Origin: Deltaproteobacteria bacterium
Lineage (GTDB): Bacteria; Desulfobacterota; Desulfobacteria; Desulfobacterales; SURF-15
Assembly (NCBI GenBank): GCA_024644775.1
Contig: JAHEHB010000070.1
Coordinates: 1-16,455, forward strand
Length of the DNA stretch: 16,455 nt
Reading direction: 5' to 3'
The position numbers were made by a program, and so were the translations under genes. The notes below the pieces were generated by a model. It made no database searches. It saw nothing but the letters and a program-made list of their open reading frames with translations, and had not been told where the DNA came from. Shown here piece after piece: positions 8,033 through 13,920 of the stretch (positions are counted from its first letter, which is position 1; each line of letters starts with the position of its first letter).

Positions 8033-8079
8033 TGGTAGCGGGGGATGGATTTGAACCAACGACCTTCGGGTTATGAGAG
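8033..8079 (-). pseudogene. 3' half of an initiator-type tRNA-Met(CAT)
   Basis: Read on the minus strand this gives CTCATAACCCGAAGG, then a T arm with TTCAAAT loop, an acceptor strand CCCCCGC and an encoded CCA (TGG at 8033-8035). The CTCATAACCCG anticodon loop and 3' stem point to the initiator type. Everything 5' of the anticodon loop (acceptor 5' strand, D arm, anticodon 5' stem) is missing and replaced by unrelated sequence. It cannot fold as a tRNA. A tRNA broken at the anticodon loop with its 3' half and terminator intact is what integrative elements using a tRNA attachment site, or tRNA-tRNA recombination, leave behind. Confidence 0.75.
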
Positions 8080-8167
8080 CAAGAATCGGTTGAAATTGAA
8101 GGCACTAGACACGCTACGATAGGCGATCAGCACCGACAAGGAGACGTCCCTGGTCCCTTCCTTTGGT

Positions 8168-8198
8168 AAAACCGATTTCATTCGAATCCGGTTTTTTT
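8168..8198. terminator. Possible bidirectional hairpin
   Basis: AAACCGATT (8169-8177) pairs with AATCCGGTTT (8185-8194) with one bulged base, followed on the plus strand by a T-run (8192-8198) and on the minus strand by TTTT. It could insulate the tRNA module from the tRNA-Met fragment. No plus-strand gene needs it. Confidence 0.3.
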
Positions 8199-8246
8199 GT
8201 TTGTGTAAGTTGGAAATGAGGTTGGAATTTAATTTTTTTATAATCC

Positions 8247-8276
8247 AAAAAGGGTTCACGATTTCTCGTAAGCCTT
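8247..8276 (-). terminator. Probable terminator after the third tRNA-Asn-like copy
   Basis: On the minus strand GGCTTACGA-GAAA-TCGTGAACC forms a nine-pair stem with one mismatch and a GAAA tetraloop, followed by CTTTTT. It lies about 11 bases beyond the CCA end of the damaged tRNA, the same arrangement as the other two tRNA-Asn units. Confidence 0.55.
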
Positions 8277-8286
8277 TGATTTTATT

Positions 8287-8360
8287 TGGCTCCCCAGTCC
8301 GCGTTGGGCGGAAGCCGCGGACCCGATGGTTAATCCGCCGGACTCTGCCAACTGAGCTAC
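8287..8360 (-). pseudogene. tRNA-Asn-like sequence, copy C (both arms altered)
   Basis: Aligned by eye with the intact gene at 8819-8894. It keeps GTAGCTCAGTTGGCAGAG, TTAACCATCGGGTCCGCGG and the end CTGGGGAGCCA. The 5' acceptor strand is absent, replaced by the last codons of the GIY-YIG gene. The anticodon arm is replaced by a shrunken palindrome (TCCGCCGGA, 8334-8342) and the T loop by TCCGC-GTTGG-GCGGA (8298-8312). The GTT anticodon is lost, so it is not a functional tRNA. The TAG stop of the GIY-YIG gene (8357-8359) is the TAG of the tRNA's own TAGCTCAG. Confidence 0.75.
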
Positions 8361-8617
8361 CTATCCGTAATGTTCTCTCGTATCCATTCACGACCTTGAC
8401 CACTTTTTAAAAACTTTTCTCTTTTCATTGCCTCACTGCGAGTGGAATACTTTTCAGAAAAAACGAGCCGCCACGAACCTCTTTGTTTGTGGGTGTATCT
8501 CATTGAGCCGGATTCATGGGTATTATGACGCTCAATGCGTTTATTCAAATCTGATGTTTGTCCTTTGTATAGTTTGCCGGTTATTTCGTTCTGAAGTATG
8601 TACACCCAATATGTCAT
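8357..8617 (-). CDS. GIY-YIG endonuclease domain protein
   Basis: 86 residues, essentially one stand-alone GIY-YIG domain of the small UPF0213/YhbQ-like type. First motif WVYIL (Y6-I7), second motif LYKGQT (Y17-K18-G19), catalytic arginine candidate R27 in NKRIERHN, then RYTHKQRGSWRLV and the metal-binding glutamate candidate E67 in AMKREKFLKSGQGREW. All catalytic positions are present, so it is probably an active nuclease. There is no convincing ribosome site: the ATG follows the tRNA terminator T-run by about 18 bases. Upstream is tRNA-like copy B with its terminator; downstream the stop codon lies inside tRNA-like copy C. The same start (YWVYI) occurs a second time at 8740-8778, cut short by copy B. 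Location between tRNA copies suggests it is a module partner, possibly acting on tRNA-gene DNA; that is inference. Confidence 0.88.
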   Translation of the reverse strand: MTYWVYILQNEITGKLYKGQTSDLNKRIERHNTHESGSMRYTHKQRGSWRLVFSEKYSTRSEAMKREKFLKSGQGREWIRENITDR

Positions 8618-8634
8618 CGTAGTTCACAATAAAA

Positions 8635-8662
8635 AAGGCTCAATCTTGTATGATTGAGCCTT
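8635..8662 (-). terminator. Intrinsic terminator after tRNA-Asn-like copy B
   Basis: A perfect 11-bp stem, AAGGCTCAATC and GATTGAGCCTT with the loop ATACAA on the minus strand, is followed by TTTT. It lies 8 bases beyond the CCA end of copy B and directly before the complete GIY-YIG gene. Confidence 0.88.
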
Positions 8663-8670
8663 GGAAAATT

Positions 8671-8742
8671 TGGCTCCCCAGTCCGCCCCGGGCGGAAACC
8701 GCGGACCCGCTGGTTAATCCGCCGAAGGCGGACTCTGCCGAC
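8671..8742 (-). pseudogene. tRNA-Asn-like sequence, copy B (both arms altered)
   Basis: It keeps GGCAGAG, TTAACCAGCGGGTCCGCGG and CTGGGGAGCCA. The anticodon arm is replaced by the palindrome TCCGCC-GAA-GGCGGA (8718-8732, plus strand) and the T loop and 3' T stem by TCCGCC-CCG-GGCGGA (8682-8696). The 5' acceptor strand and first half of the D arm are missing; in their place runs the 5' end of a GIY-YIG gene. Not a functional tRNA, but its terminator is intact. Confidence 0.75.
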
Positions 8743-8778
8743 AGACTGACTTTGAATGATGTAAACCCAGTATTGCAT
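8740..8778 (-). pseudogene. 5' fragment of a second GIY-YIG gene
   Basis: From the ATG at 8778 the frame reads MQYWVYIIQSQS, matching the first residues of the complete GIY-YIG protein (MTYWVYILQNE). It then enters tRNA-like copy B and codes only for antisense-style tRNA translation. It starts right after the terminator of the intact tRNA-Asn, the same place as in the complete unit. The remaining 70 or so codons are gone. Confidence 0.65.
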
Positions 8779-8782
8779 AACG

Positions 8783-8808
8783 AAAAAGGCCGGGATATTG
8801 TCCCGGCC
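8783..8808 (-). terminator. Intrinsic terminator of the intact tRNA-Asn gene
   Basis: A perfect 8-bp stem, GGCCGGGA and TCCCGGCC with the loop CAATA on the minus strand, is followed by TTTTT. It lies 10 bases past the CCA end of the tRNA. Confidence 0.92.
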
Positions 8809-8818
8809 CATGAATTAA

Positions 8819-8894
8819 TGGCTCCCCAGCACGGACTCGAACCGCGGACCCGATGGTTAACAGCCATCTGCTCTGCCAACTGAGCTACTGGGGA
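8819..8894 (-). tRNA. tRNA-Asn(GTT), intact, CCA encoded
   Basis: 76 bases. The 5' acceptor TCCCCAG pairs fully with CTGGGGA. D stem GCTC/GAGC, anticodon stem GATGG/CCATC with the loop CTGTTAA (anticodon GTT), T stem CGCGG/CCGTG (one G-T pair) with the loop TTCGAGT, discriminator G and encoded CCA. It is the only complete copy among five tRNA-Asn-related sequences in about 800 bases, and lies in the middle of the cluster, downstream of two 5' half copies and upstream of a terminator. It probably shares the promoter at 9136-9163 with the half copies. Confidence 0.97.
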
Positions 8895-8937
8895 ACAAAT
8901 TGACGAAATAATTTTTTTGAATTTTCCAAATTCCAAT

Positions 8938-8990
8938 GACCCGATGGTTAATCCGCCGGAGGCGGACTCAACCAACTGAGCTACTGGGGA
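8938..8990 (-). pseudogene. 5' half of tRNA-Asn with palindrome in the anticodon arm (copy 3)
   Basis: It begins TCCCCAGTAGCTCAGTTGG as in the intact gene, continues TGAG, then the palindrome TCCGCC-TCC-GGCGGA instead of the anticodon stem and loop, and resumes TTAACCATCGGGTC before ending abruptly. The T arm and 3' acceptor are missing. It is nearly identical to copy 4, which lies 99 bases upstream. Confidence 0.8.
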
Positions 8991-9036
8991 ACAAATCGAC
9001 GACAATAAAATTTAAATAAAAATACCAATTTCCAAT

Positions 9037-9089
9037 GACCCGATGGTTAATCCGCCGGAGGCGGACTCAACCAACTGAGCTACTGGGGA
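9037..9089 (-). pseudogene. 5' half of tRNA-Asn with palindrome in the anticodon arm (copy 4)
   Basis: Same structure as copy 3, with the identical palindrome (9051-9065) and the same end point after GGGTC. Bases around 9030-9090 are a near-exact repeat of 8931-8991. The short DNA before each copy is also related (ACAAATYGACGA), so this is a tandem duplication of roughly 96-99 bases including the intact gene's 5' flank. Confidence 0.8.
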
Positions 9090-9135
9090 ATAATTAAGTT
9101 CATTAATTTTAATCACGTTTTAATTAAGCTTAATC

Positions 9136-9163
9136 ATTTTAATGATATTTTAATTAAAGTCAA
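9136..9163 (-). promoter_or_regulatory. Strong sigma70-type promoter of the tRNA-Asn cluster
   Basis: On the minus strand TTGACT (9158-9163, 5 of 6 to consensus) is followed after 16 bases by TAAAAT (9136-9141, 5 of 6). The surrounding DNA is very AT-rich with repeated TTAATTAA words. Transcription would start near 9129 and run through two tRNA half copies into the intact tRNA-Asn and its terminator. Confidence 0.65.
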
Positions 9164-9233
9164 GCTCAAAATGCTTTGTTTTCCGGTGTATTACAAAGGC
9201 CAAAACTGTCTGATATGACGGACAAAAACAGTA

Positions 9234-11828
9234 TCAATCGACAGCAACTACTTTGTTACGCCCTGCTTTTTTTGCAGCGTACAGTGCGGTGTCAGCTTTT
9301 TCTAATAGATCGATTGATGATTTGTCAGAAGATACGTCATATTGCGCCAGGCCAATGCTGATGGTTATCTGCATGTTTGTTCCGTTGTGCGGAATGGACA
9401 GCGATTCGGTGGCTTTTCTAAATCTCTCACAGAATACCTTTGCATGCTCCGTACCCGTGTTGGGTAATATGACGACGAACTCCTCACCTCCATAACGGCA
9501 GGGAATATCGCTTTTTCGAACGCTGTCCCGAAGTAATTGTGAAACTTTTTTTAGTACCGTATCGCCCGCTGGGTGACCATACCTGTCGTTGATACGCTTG
9601 AAACAGTCTAAGTCCATCATGCATAGAACCAAGTCGGTTTTGTATCGTTGGGTGCTGGCTGCCTCCCGTTCGAAGATTTCTAAAAAATATCTGCGGTTGT
9701 ATAGACCGGTTAGTTCGTCTCGACTTGAAAGCTCTGCCATTTTTTCCATGGCAAGCTTTACTTCATTTTTCAGACGAAACTTCTCCAGGGCATTCTGAAT
9801 CACACGCATCAGCGTTTTGTTGTTGACATTTGCTTTGGGCAAATAATCGTATGCACCGGATTTAATTGCCTGTGATGCCACCATTTCGTCACCTTGCCCT
9901 GTGATAAAGACAACCGGCGTTTCGATTCCTTTCTTTTGAATCTTTTGAAGGAACTCAAGGCCGGTTCCGGAGGGAAGCAAATAATCCAGGAAAATGAGAT
10001 CCGCCTGATCCGTATCCAAAATTTTGAAGGCGTCTTCAATATCACGGGATCGTGTCAGTCTGATTGGTGAGTATCTCGCAAGGCTGTCTTTGATTTTATT
10101 AAAATCTTCATCCGAATCCTCCACCGACAATACATGTATGGGTTGATCCAGATTCAGTATGGCGGGGTTATCTACGTAGGATTTTACTTCATAATGTTGG
10201 ATGGTGAGGATTTTCTTAACAATGTTAGTAATTCGTTTACCGGCTTCCTCTATTTTAGTGATCCTTCGGGATACCTTCTCAGGATTATTTTTTTCAAACC
10301 CCAGCAATTCAATGTTGCCTAACAATGCCATGAGAGGCTGATTCAATTCATGCGCGGTGGCACCCGCCATCTGCAAGAGGACTTTTAGCCGCTCTTCTTC
10401 GATGACCGCTTTTTGTTGTTTTAATATTTGACGATTGGCCCTTTCGAGTTCTTTGATGTTCTCTTTCAGCTCTTGGGTTGTTTTTTGAAGCGCGTCTTCA
10501 GCCTTTTTTCGGTCTGTGACATTGTCAAATACAGCAACAATTTCTCCGGAAGGTAACCTGTAGATATAATTTTCATACCAGCTTGATAGATGTTCATCTT
10601 GATAATAGGAGATCGGGTGATGTTCTGATTCTCCCGTCTCCCACACTCGCTTGAAAACTTCCAAAAGGCCCATTTCTCTTATACCCGGGAACATATCTAA
10701 GACACTTTTGCCGACACATTTTTGTATCTTCTCTACGCTGGTTCGCTCTCCAGCTTGGTTGATGTCCTTAATGATAAAATCGTTTCCTTCTTCCACAGCT
10801 TCGTATACCGCCACACCACTGCTCATGTGGTCGAAGAGTTGACGAAACCGGTGCTCACTCTCCCGCAGTGCGAGTTCCGTCTCTTTCCGATCGGTTATAT
10901 CTTCAAGGTTGATGACGGTTCCGTTAAATTTTCCGGATATATCCAACATCCGTGAACATCGAACATGGAAGTAATGCTTACCGTCGGCAGTCTCGAAAGT
11001 CTTTTCGAAGTGATGCTCTCGGGCGTTGGAGCTATTAAATTCGTTGATTTCATCTGTTATCCATGGCAAATAGGCTTTCAAGGGTTTGCCATGAACGCGT
11101 TCTCGATTTTTTCTGTTTTGGTTCGTTTCGATGTTGTAATACTGAGATCCCGGTACACTGGAAGACTTCAATAGTAGCGAGCCGGAATGATTCACATTTT
11201 CAATCCGATATTCTTGGTCTAGAATGATTACGGGATTGGGTAGACTTTCAAAAATTGTTAAATACTTGTTTTTCTCGTTTGTCATGGATCGATTGGTGGT
11301 TTGGAGTTCCTTAAGCATGGTGCTTTCGGTGGAAGTCGACCACTCAGCACAGAATCCGAGTTCCACCCGATCAAAAAACCGCTCCACGATTTGAAGACAA
11401 CATTTCTTGTACTCATTCTCAAAGCCTGATTCACCTACGAGATCTTTATACGTCTCCCGATAGTATTTCATTAAACCGAGAAACATACCGAGGTTCACAC
11501 CCCGTGCGCGATGCCGCTTGGCCTCGATGATGCCAAATGAAGCCGCAGGATCTTCCACAAAGTTTTCATCCGGATTTAGCTCCAGATCGTCAGGGTCCTC
11601 TTTTAATATCGAAAGTAAGGACTCCGAAAGACCGGAAATGGAGAACCGCCAGGCTTCCTGAAGGGTTGAGGTGTACTTTATGTATCCACGATCCTGAGCA
11701 TACATCAGGATTTTTTCCATGAGCCATTCTTCGTTTTTCGAAATCAGCTCGGATAGCGGTTGTAAAGTTTTTTCTTTTAAGATGCCTGGGGTATTTTCCA
11801 ACACCCGACAGGCTGCAAGGCCGACCAT
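9234..11828 (-). CDS. Hybrid signalling protein: RsbRD-PAS-PAS-HisKA-REC-GGDEF diguanylate cyclase
   Basis: 864 residues. About 20-165 is a helical sensor resembling the RsbRD N-terminal domain. PAS domains lie at about 185-310 and 325-440, followed by a coiled coil (440-485). A HisKA-type dimerisation segment carries H493 in TAHELNQPL (485-545). No HATPase domain follows: only about 20 residues separate it from a receiver domain (563-685) with acidic pair E570-D571 and phospho-acceptor D615 in LIFLDYLLP. The C-terminal GGDEF domain (700-862) has DELTGLYNRRYF, an active site GGEEF (780-784) and an inhibitory RxxD site (R771-D774) five residues before it, so it should make cyclic di-GMP with product inhibition. 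It is cytoplasmic, with no membrane segment. A good ribosome site AAGGAG lies 8 bases before the ATG. The gene is single and divergent from the next gene. Confidence 0.9.
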   Translation of the reverse strand: MVGLAACRVLENTPGILKEKTLQPLSELISKNEEWLMEKILMYAQDRGYIKYTSTLQEAWRFSISGLSESLLSILKEDPDDLELNPDENFVEDPAASFGIIEAKRHRARGVNLGMFLGLMKYYRETYKDLVGESGFENEYKKCCLQIVERFFDRVELGFCAEWSTSTESTMLKELQTTNRSMTNEKNKYLTIFESLPNPVIILDQEYRIENVNHSGSLLLKSSSVPGSQYYNIETNQNRKNRERVHGKPLKAYLPWITDEINEFNSSNAREHHFEKTFETADGKHYFHVRCSRMLDISGKFNGTVINLEDITDRKETELALRESEHRFRQLFDHMSSGVAVYEAVEEGNDFIIKDINQAGERTSVEKIQKCVGKSVLDMFPGIREMGLLEVFKRVWETGESEHHPISYYQDEHLSSWYENYIYRLPSGEIVAVFDNVTDRKKAEDALQKTTQELKENIKELERANRQILKQQKAVIEEERLKVLLQMAGATAHELNQPLMALLGNIELLGFEKNNPEKVSRRITKIEEAGKRITNIVKKILTIQHYEVKSYVDNPAILNLDQPIHVLSVEDSDEDFNKIKDSLARYSPIRLTRSRDIEDAFKILDTDQADLIFLDYLLPSGTGLEFLQKIQKKGIETPVVFITGQGDEMVASQAIKSGAYDYLPKANVNNKTLMRVIQNALEKFRLKNEVKLAMEKMAELSSRDELTGLYNRRYFLEIFEREAASTQRYKTDLVLCMMDLDCFKRINDRYGHPAGDTVLKKVSQLLRDSVRKSDIPCRYGGEEFVVILPNTGTEHAKVFCERFRKATESLSIPHNGTNMQITISIGLAQYDVSSDKSSIDLLEKADTALYAAKKAGRNKVVAVD

Positions 11829-12245
11829 CTGCAGTGCTCCTTAATAATCTGAAATAAAGCGAGGGCCCGGAAGGGACCGTACGCTTTACAATCCATTGGG
11901 TCTTTCAACCTTGGGGTCGATCTGTAAGAGGCATGATTCGTGCCAAAATGGGATAGATATTCAATACTTACAAATTAAAACCGTTTTGAGACACATTTAA
12001 TAGATTTTTACGAAGAAAGAATGTAGAAATTCGTGTCTATCGTGATGAAAAAGTCAATTTTTTGACGGAGCTGATGAGTGATGGTATATGAGTTTCGTTA
12101 TTTTTATAGCTGGAAAGCGTAAAATTCTAATCGCAAAGCAATCATTGGGTTGTTTTCGCTTTCATGCGGAAGCGTTTCAGATTATTATAGATCATCTATA
12201 TTGTTCATCAACCCATACAACAGACGAGATTTGAGGTGAAAAACG
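11829..12245. other. Divergent intergenic region between the GGDEF and dehydrogenase genes
   Basis: This 417-base region must hold both promoters. A hairpin with arms AAAGCG and CGCTTT (about 11857-11888), and an inner GGGCCC-GGAA-GGGACC, lies just upstream of the GGDEF gene. GTCAA-TTTT-TTGAC is at about 12050-12063. For the plus-strand gene, TATATT near 12197 is a fair -10 with only a weak -35 (TTTCAG) 16 bases before it, and GAGGTG precedes the ATG by 7 bases. No small gene is evident. Confidence 0.4.
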
Positions 12246-13577
12246 ATGCATACTATACCTGATCCGAAATCGATTCTGGGAAGCACCTTTGAATGTGAGT
12301 GCGGGAAATCCCATGAGGTCCCCGTTAAAGAAATCATTTACGCAGATGATGCGTTGTCTAAGCTGGCAACCGTTCTTGACAAAGAGATATCCGGCCGCTT
12401 CGCTGTTATTTTGTCCGACCAAAGAACTTATGAGATTTTAGGGAGTGATGTCAAATCCATTCTTGCAGACGAGCGCTGGTCGGCCACATCCCGTGTGTTA
12501 CCGGACGATGAAAACGGTCCACCGAAATGCGATGACATTACGCTTGGTGAGTTACACACCAAAATAGAAACCCCCGATATCTTTATTGCTGTGGGGAGCG
12601 GCGTGATCAACGATCTCACAAAATGGCTGTCCTTTGAAAAAAATACGCCGTATGTGGCGGTAGCCACCGCAGGAACCATGAACGGGTATACGTCCGCCAA
12701 TGTTGCACCCTCTATCGATGGTGTAAAACAAATCGTGCGCGCGCACACGCCGCTGGCGGTTTTCGCGATCCCTGCGATCATTGAGCAAGCACCCTATAAT
12801 CTGATTGCTTCAGGGCTTGGCGATGCGGTTGCCAAATCGGTGAGCGGGGCTGACTGGAAAATGAACCATTTTCTATATGACGAATATTATTGCAGTTTCT
12901 GTGCGGATATCGTCTCAAACATCGAACCGGTCTATTTTGACCAACCGGAAAAAATTGCGTCGCGCGACCCTCAAAGTATTCGAGCGATATTCGATGCTCT
13001 GAATTATTCAGGGCTTGCCATGACGATGATTGGAACCTCTGCCCCGGCATCCGGCGGCGAGCACCTGTTGAGCCACACCTTGGATATGATGAGTTCTGTG
13101 GATGGTATACCGCATGATTTACACGGCAGGCAGGTCGGACTCGGTACCATTTTTTCTGCCGCTATTTATGAGCGAATAAAGACCATCGACACTCCTCGGT
13201 TCGTCAATCTACCGGATTCGATCGATCGATCATTCTGGGGAAGGTTGGCAACGCCGGTTTCCGCACAATATGAGGCAAAACAGGATCATCTGAAACAAAT
13301 GCGAGATACCCTGAGTGTTCCAGCGGAGTGGCACCGTTTCCGAGATGTCGTGTGTTCGAGTGCAATATCCCCGAATCGTGTGGCAGATTGTTTACACACA
13401 GCCGGTGCTGCACGATTTGTCGATGACATAAACTGCTCCCCCCATCGCGCGAAAACGGCGATTTTACACATGCATGAGATTCGCAAACGATGCACGGTCG
13501 TCGACCTGGCATGGATGATGGGGATTTTACCGGATGCAGTCGATGAATTAATGGAGCAGTGGCTTATAAAGCCATAG
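12246..13577 (+). CDS. Glycerol-1-phosphate dehydrogenase-like enzyme (AraM/EgsA family)
   Basis: 443 residues, in the iron/zinc-dependent dehydroquinate synthase-like dehydrogenase superfamily. The nucleotide-binding turn is GSGVINDLTKW (117-127), followed by PYVAVATAGTMNGYTS with the conserved T-N-G-S-type segment. Metal ligand candidates are D193 (ASGLGDAVAKS), H273 (GGEHLLSHTLD) and H293 (HDLHGRQVGLGT). An N-terminal CxCGxxxH piece (17-23) could hold zinc. Family members reduce dihydroxyacetone phosphate to sn-glycerol 1-phosphate with NAD(P)H; bacterial versions are known (AraM/EgsA of Bacillus). The C-terminal 100 residues are longer than a minimal family member. No lipid synthesis gene such as a prenyltransferase is next to it, so its use (unusual lipids or another phosphorylated product) is open. 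Confidence 0.82.
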   Translation: MHTIPDPKSILGSTFECECGKSHEVPVKEIIYADDALSKLATVLDKEISGRFAVILSDQRTYEILGSDVKSILADERWSATSRVLPDDENGPPKCDDITLGELHTKIETPDIFIAVGSGVINDLTKWLSFEKNTPYVAVATAGTMNGYTSANVAPSIDGVKQIVRAHTPLAVFAIPAIIEQAPYNLIASGLGDAVAKSVSGADWKMNHFLYDEYYCSFCADIVSNIEPVYFDQPEKIASRDPQSIRAIFDALNYSGLAMTMIGTSAPASGGEHLLSHTLDMMSSVDGIPHDLHGRQVGLGTIFSAAIYERIKTIDTPRFVNLPDSIDRSFWGRLATPVSAQYEAKQDHLKQMRDTLSVPAEWHRFRDVVCSSAISPNRVADCLHTAGAARFVDDINCSPHRAKTAILHMHEIRKRCTVVDLAWMMGILPDAVDELMEQWLIKP

Positions 13578-13920
13578 CAGAGCGTTACACTGAAGGCTGA
13601 AAGCCCGCTTCTATACCGAAACAGTGATATGTAAAAAAAATAAAAAAAGCCAAGATGTTTTGCTAAATATTCTTCCTATGGATATAATATTCCATCCAAT
13701 AACTAGTGCCTATCCAGAAATGGCTAATTTTCGCAATATCGGCGTTGGGCTCCGAATTTTAATCCTCAAAATACTCAATGTATGGATGCCTGTCCCGATT
13801 TTTTTCATCGGGGTGGTTAATCCGCCGGCGGACGCCCGCCTTGATCTTGCATCCGCCTGAGGCGGACTCATCCCTGGACGGACACTAACTAAATTTATAA
13901 ACAATGTGGAGGTTATTATT
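13578..13920. other. Intergenic stretch with hairpin and palindromic repeats
   Basis: No real gene. A plus-strand frame at 13624-13860 runs through the repeats and is not convincing. It holds a hairpin CCCGAT-TTTTTTC-ATCGGG (13794-13812) followed at once by two copies of the TCCGCC/GGCGGA palindrome. A ribosome site GGAGG at 13908-13912 belongs to the next gene. Confidence 0.5.
13815..13871. repeat. Two palindromic repeats related to those in the tRNA-Asn copies
   Basis: The first is TCCGCCGGCGGA (13821-13832), a perfect 12-bp palindrome preceded by TGGTTAA as in the tRNA anticodon-arm copies. The second is TCCGCC-TGA-GGCGGA (13852-13866) followed by CTCA as in the half-tRNA copies. About 20 bases separate them. 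They are outside any tRNA, 4.8 kb from the cluster. Confidence 0.75.

Larger units (their letters stand above)
8682..9065. repeat. Palindromic repeat family, core TCCGCC-N3-GGCGGA
   Basis: Copies within the tRNA cluster, given on the plus strand: 8682-8696 (T arm of copy B), 8718-8732 (anticodon arm of copy B), 8952-8966 and 9051-9065 (anticodon arms of the half copies). Two degenerate copies lie in copy C at 8298-8312 and 8334-8342. The anticodon-arm copies share the flanks GGTTA-ATCCGCC and GGCGGA-CTC. The T-arm copies lie in the opposite orientation, flanked by AG and AA. The intact tRNA has none. Confidence 0.8.

Noticed and set aside
8071..8403. 110-codon minus-strand frame (SSVGRVRRINHRVRGF...)
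   Set aside because: It runs through tRNA-like copy C, a terminator and the edge of the tRNA-Met fragment; no protein motif.
8640..9005. 121-codon minus-strand frame across the tRNA cluster (SPVAQLVESASGG..., SPVAQLAEQMAVN...)
   Set aside because: It is the translation of tRNA-Asn sequence and its half copies, a well-known false gene pattern.
13624..13860. 78-codon plus-strand frame before the DUF4412 gene
   Set aside because: It reads through the hairpin and palindromic repeats and has no ribosome site.
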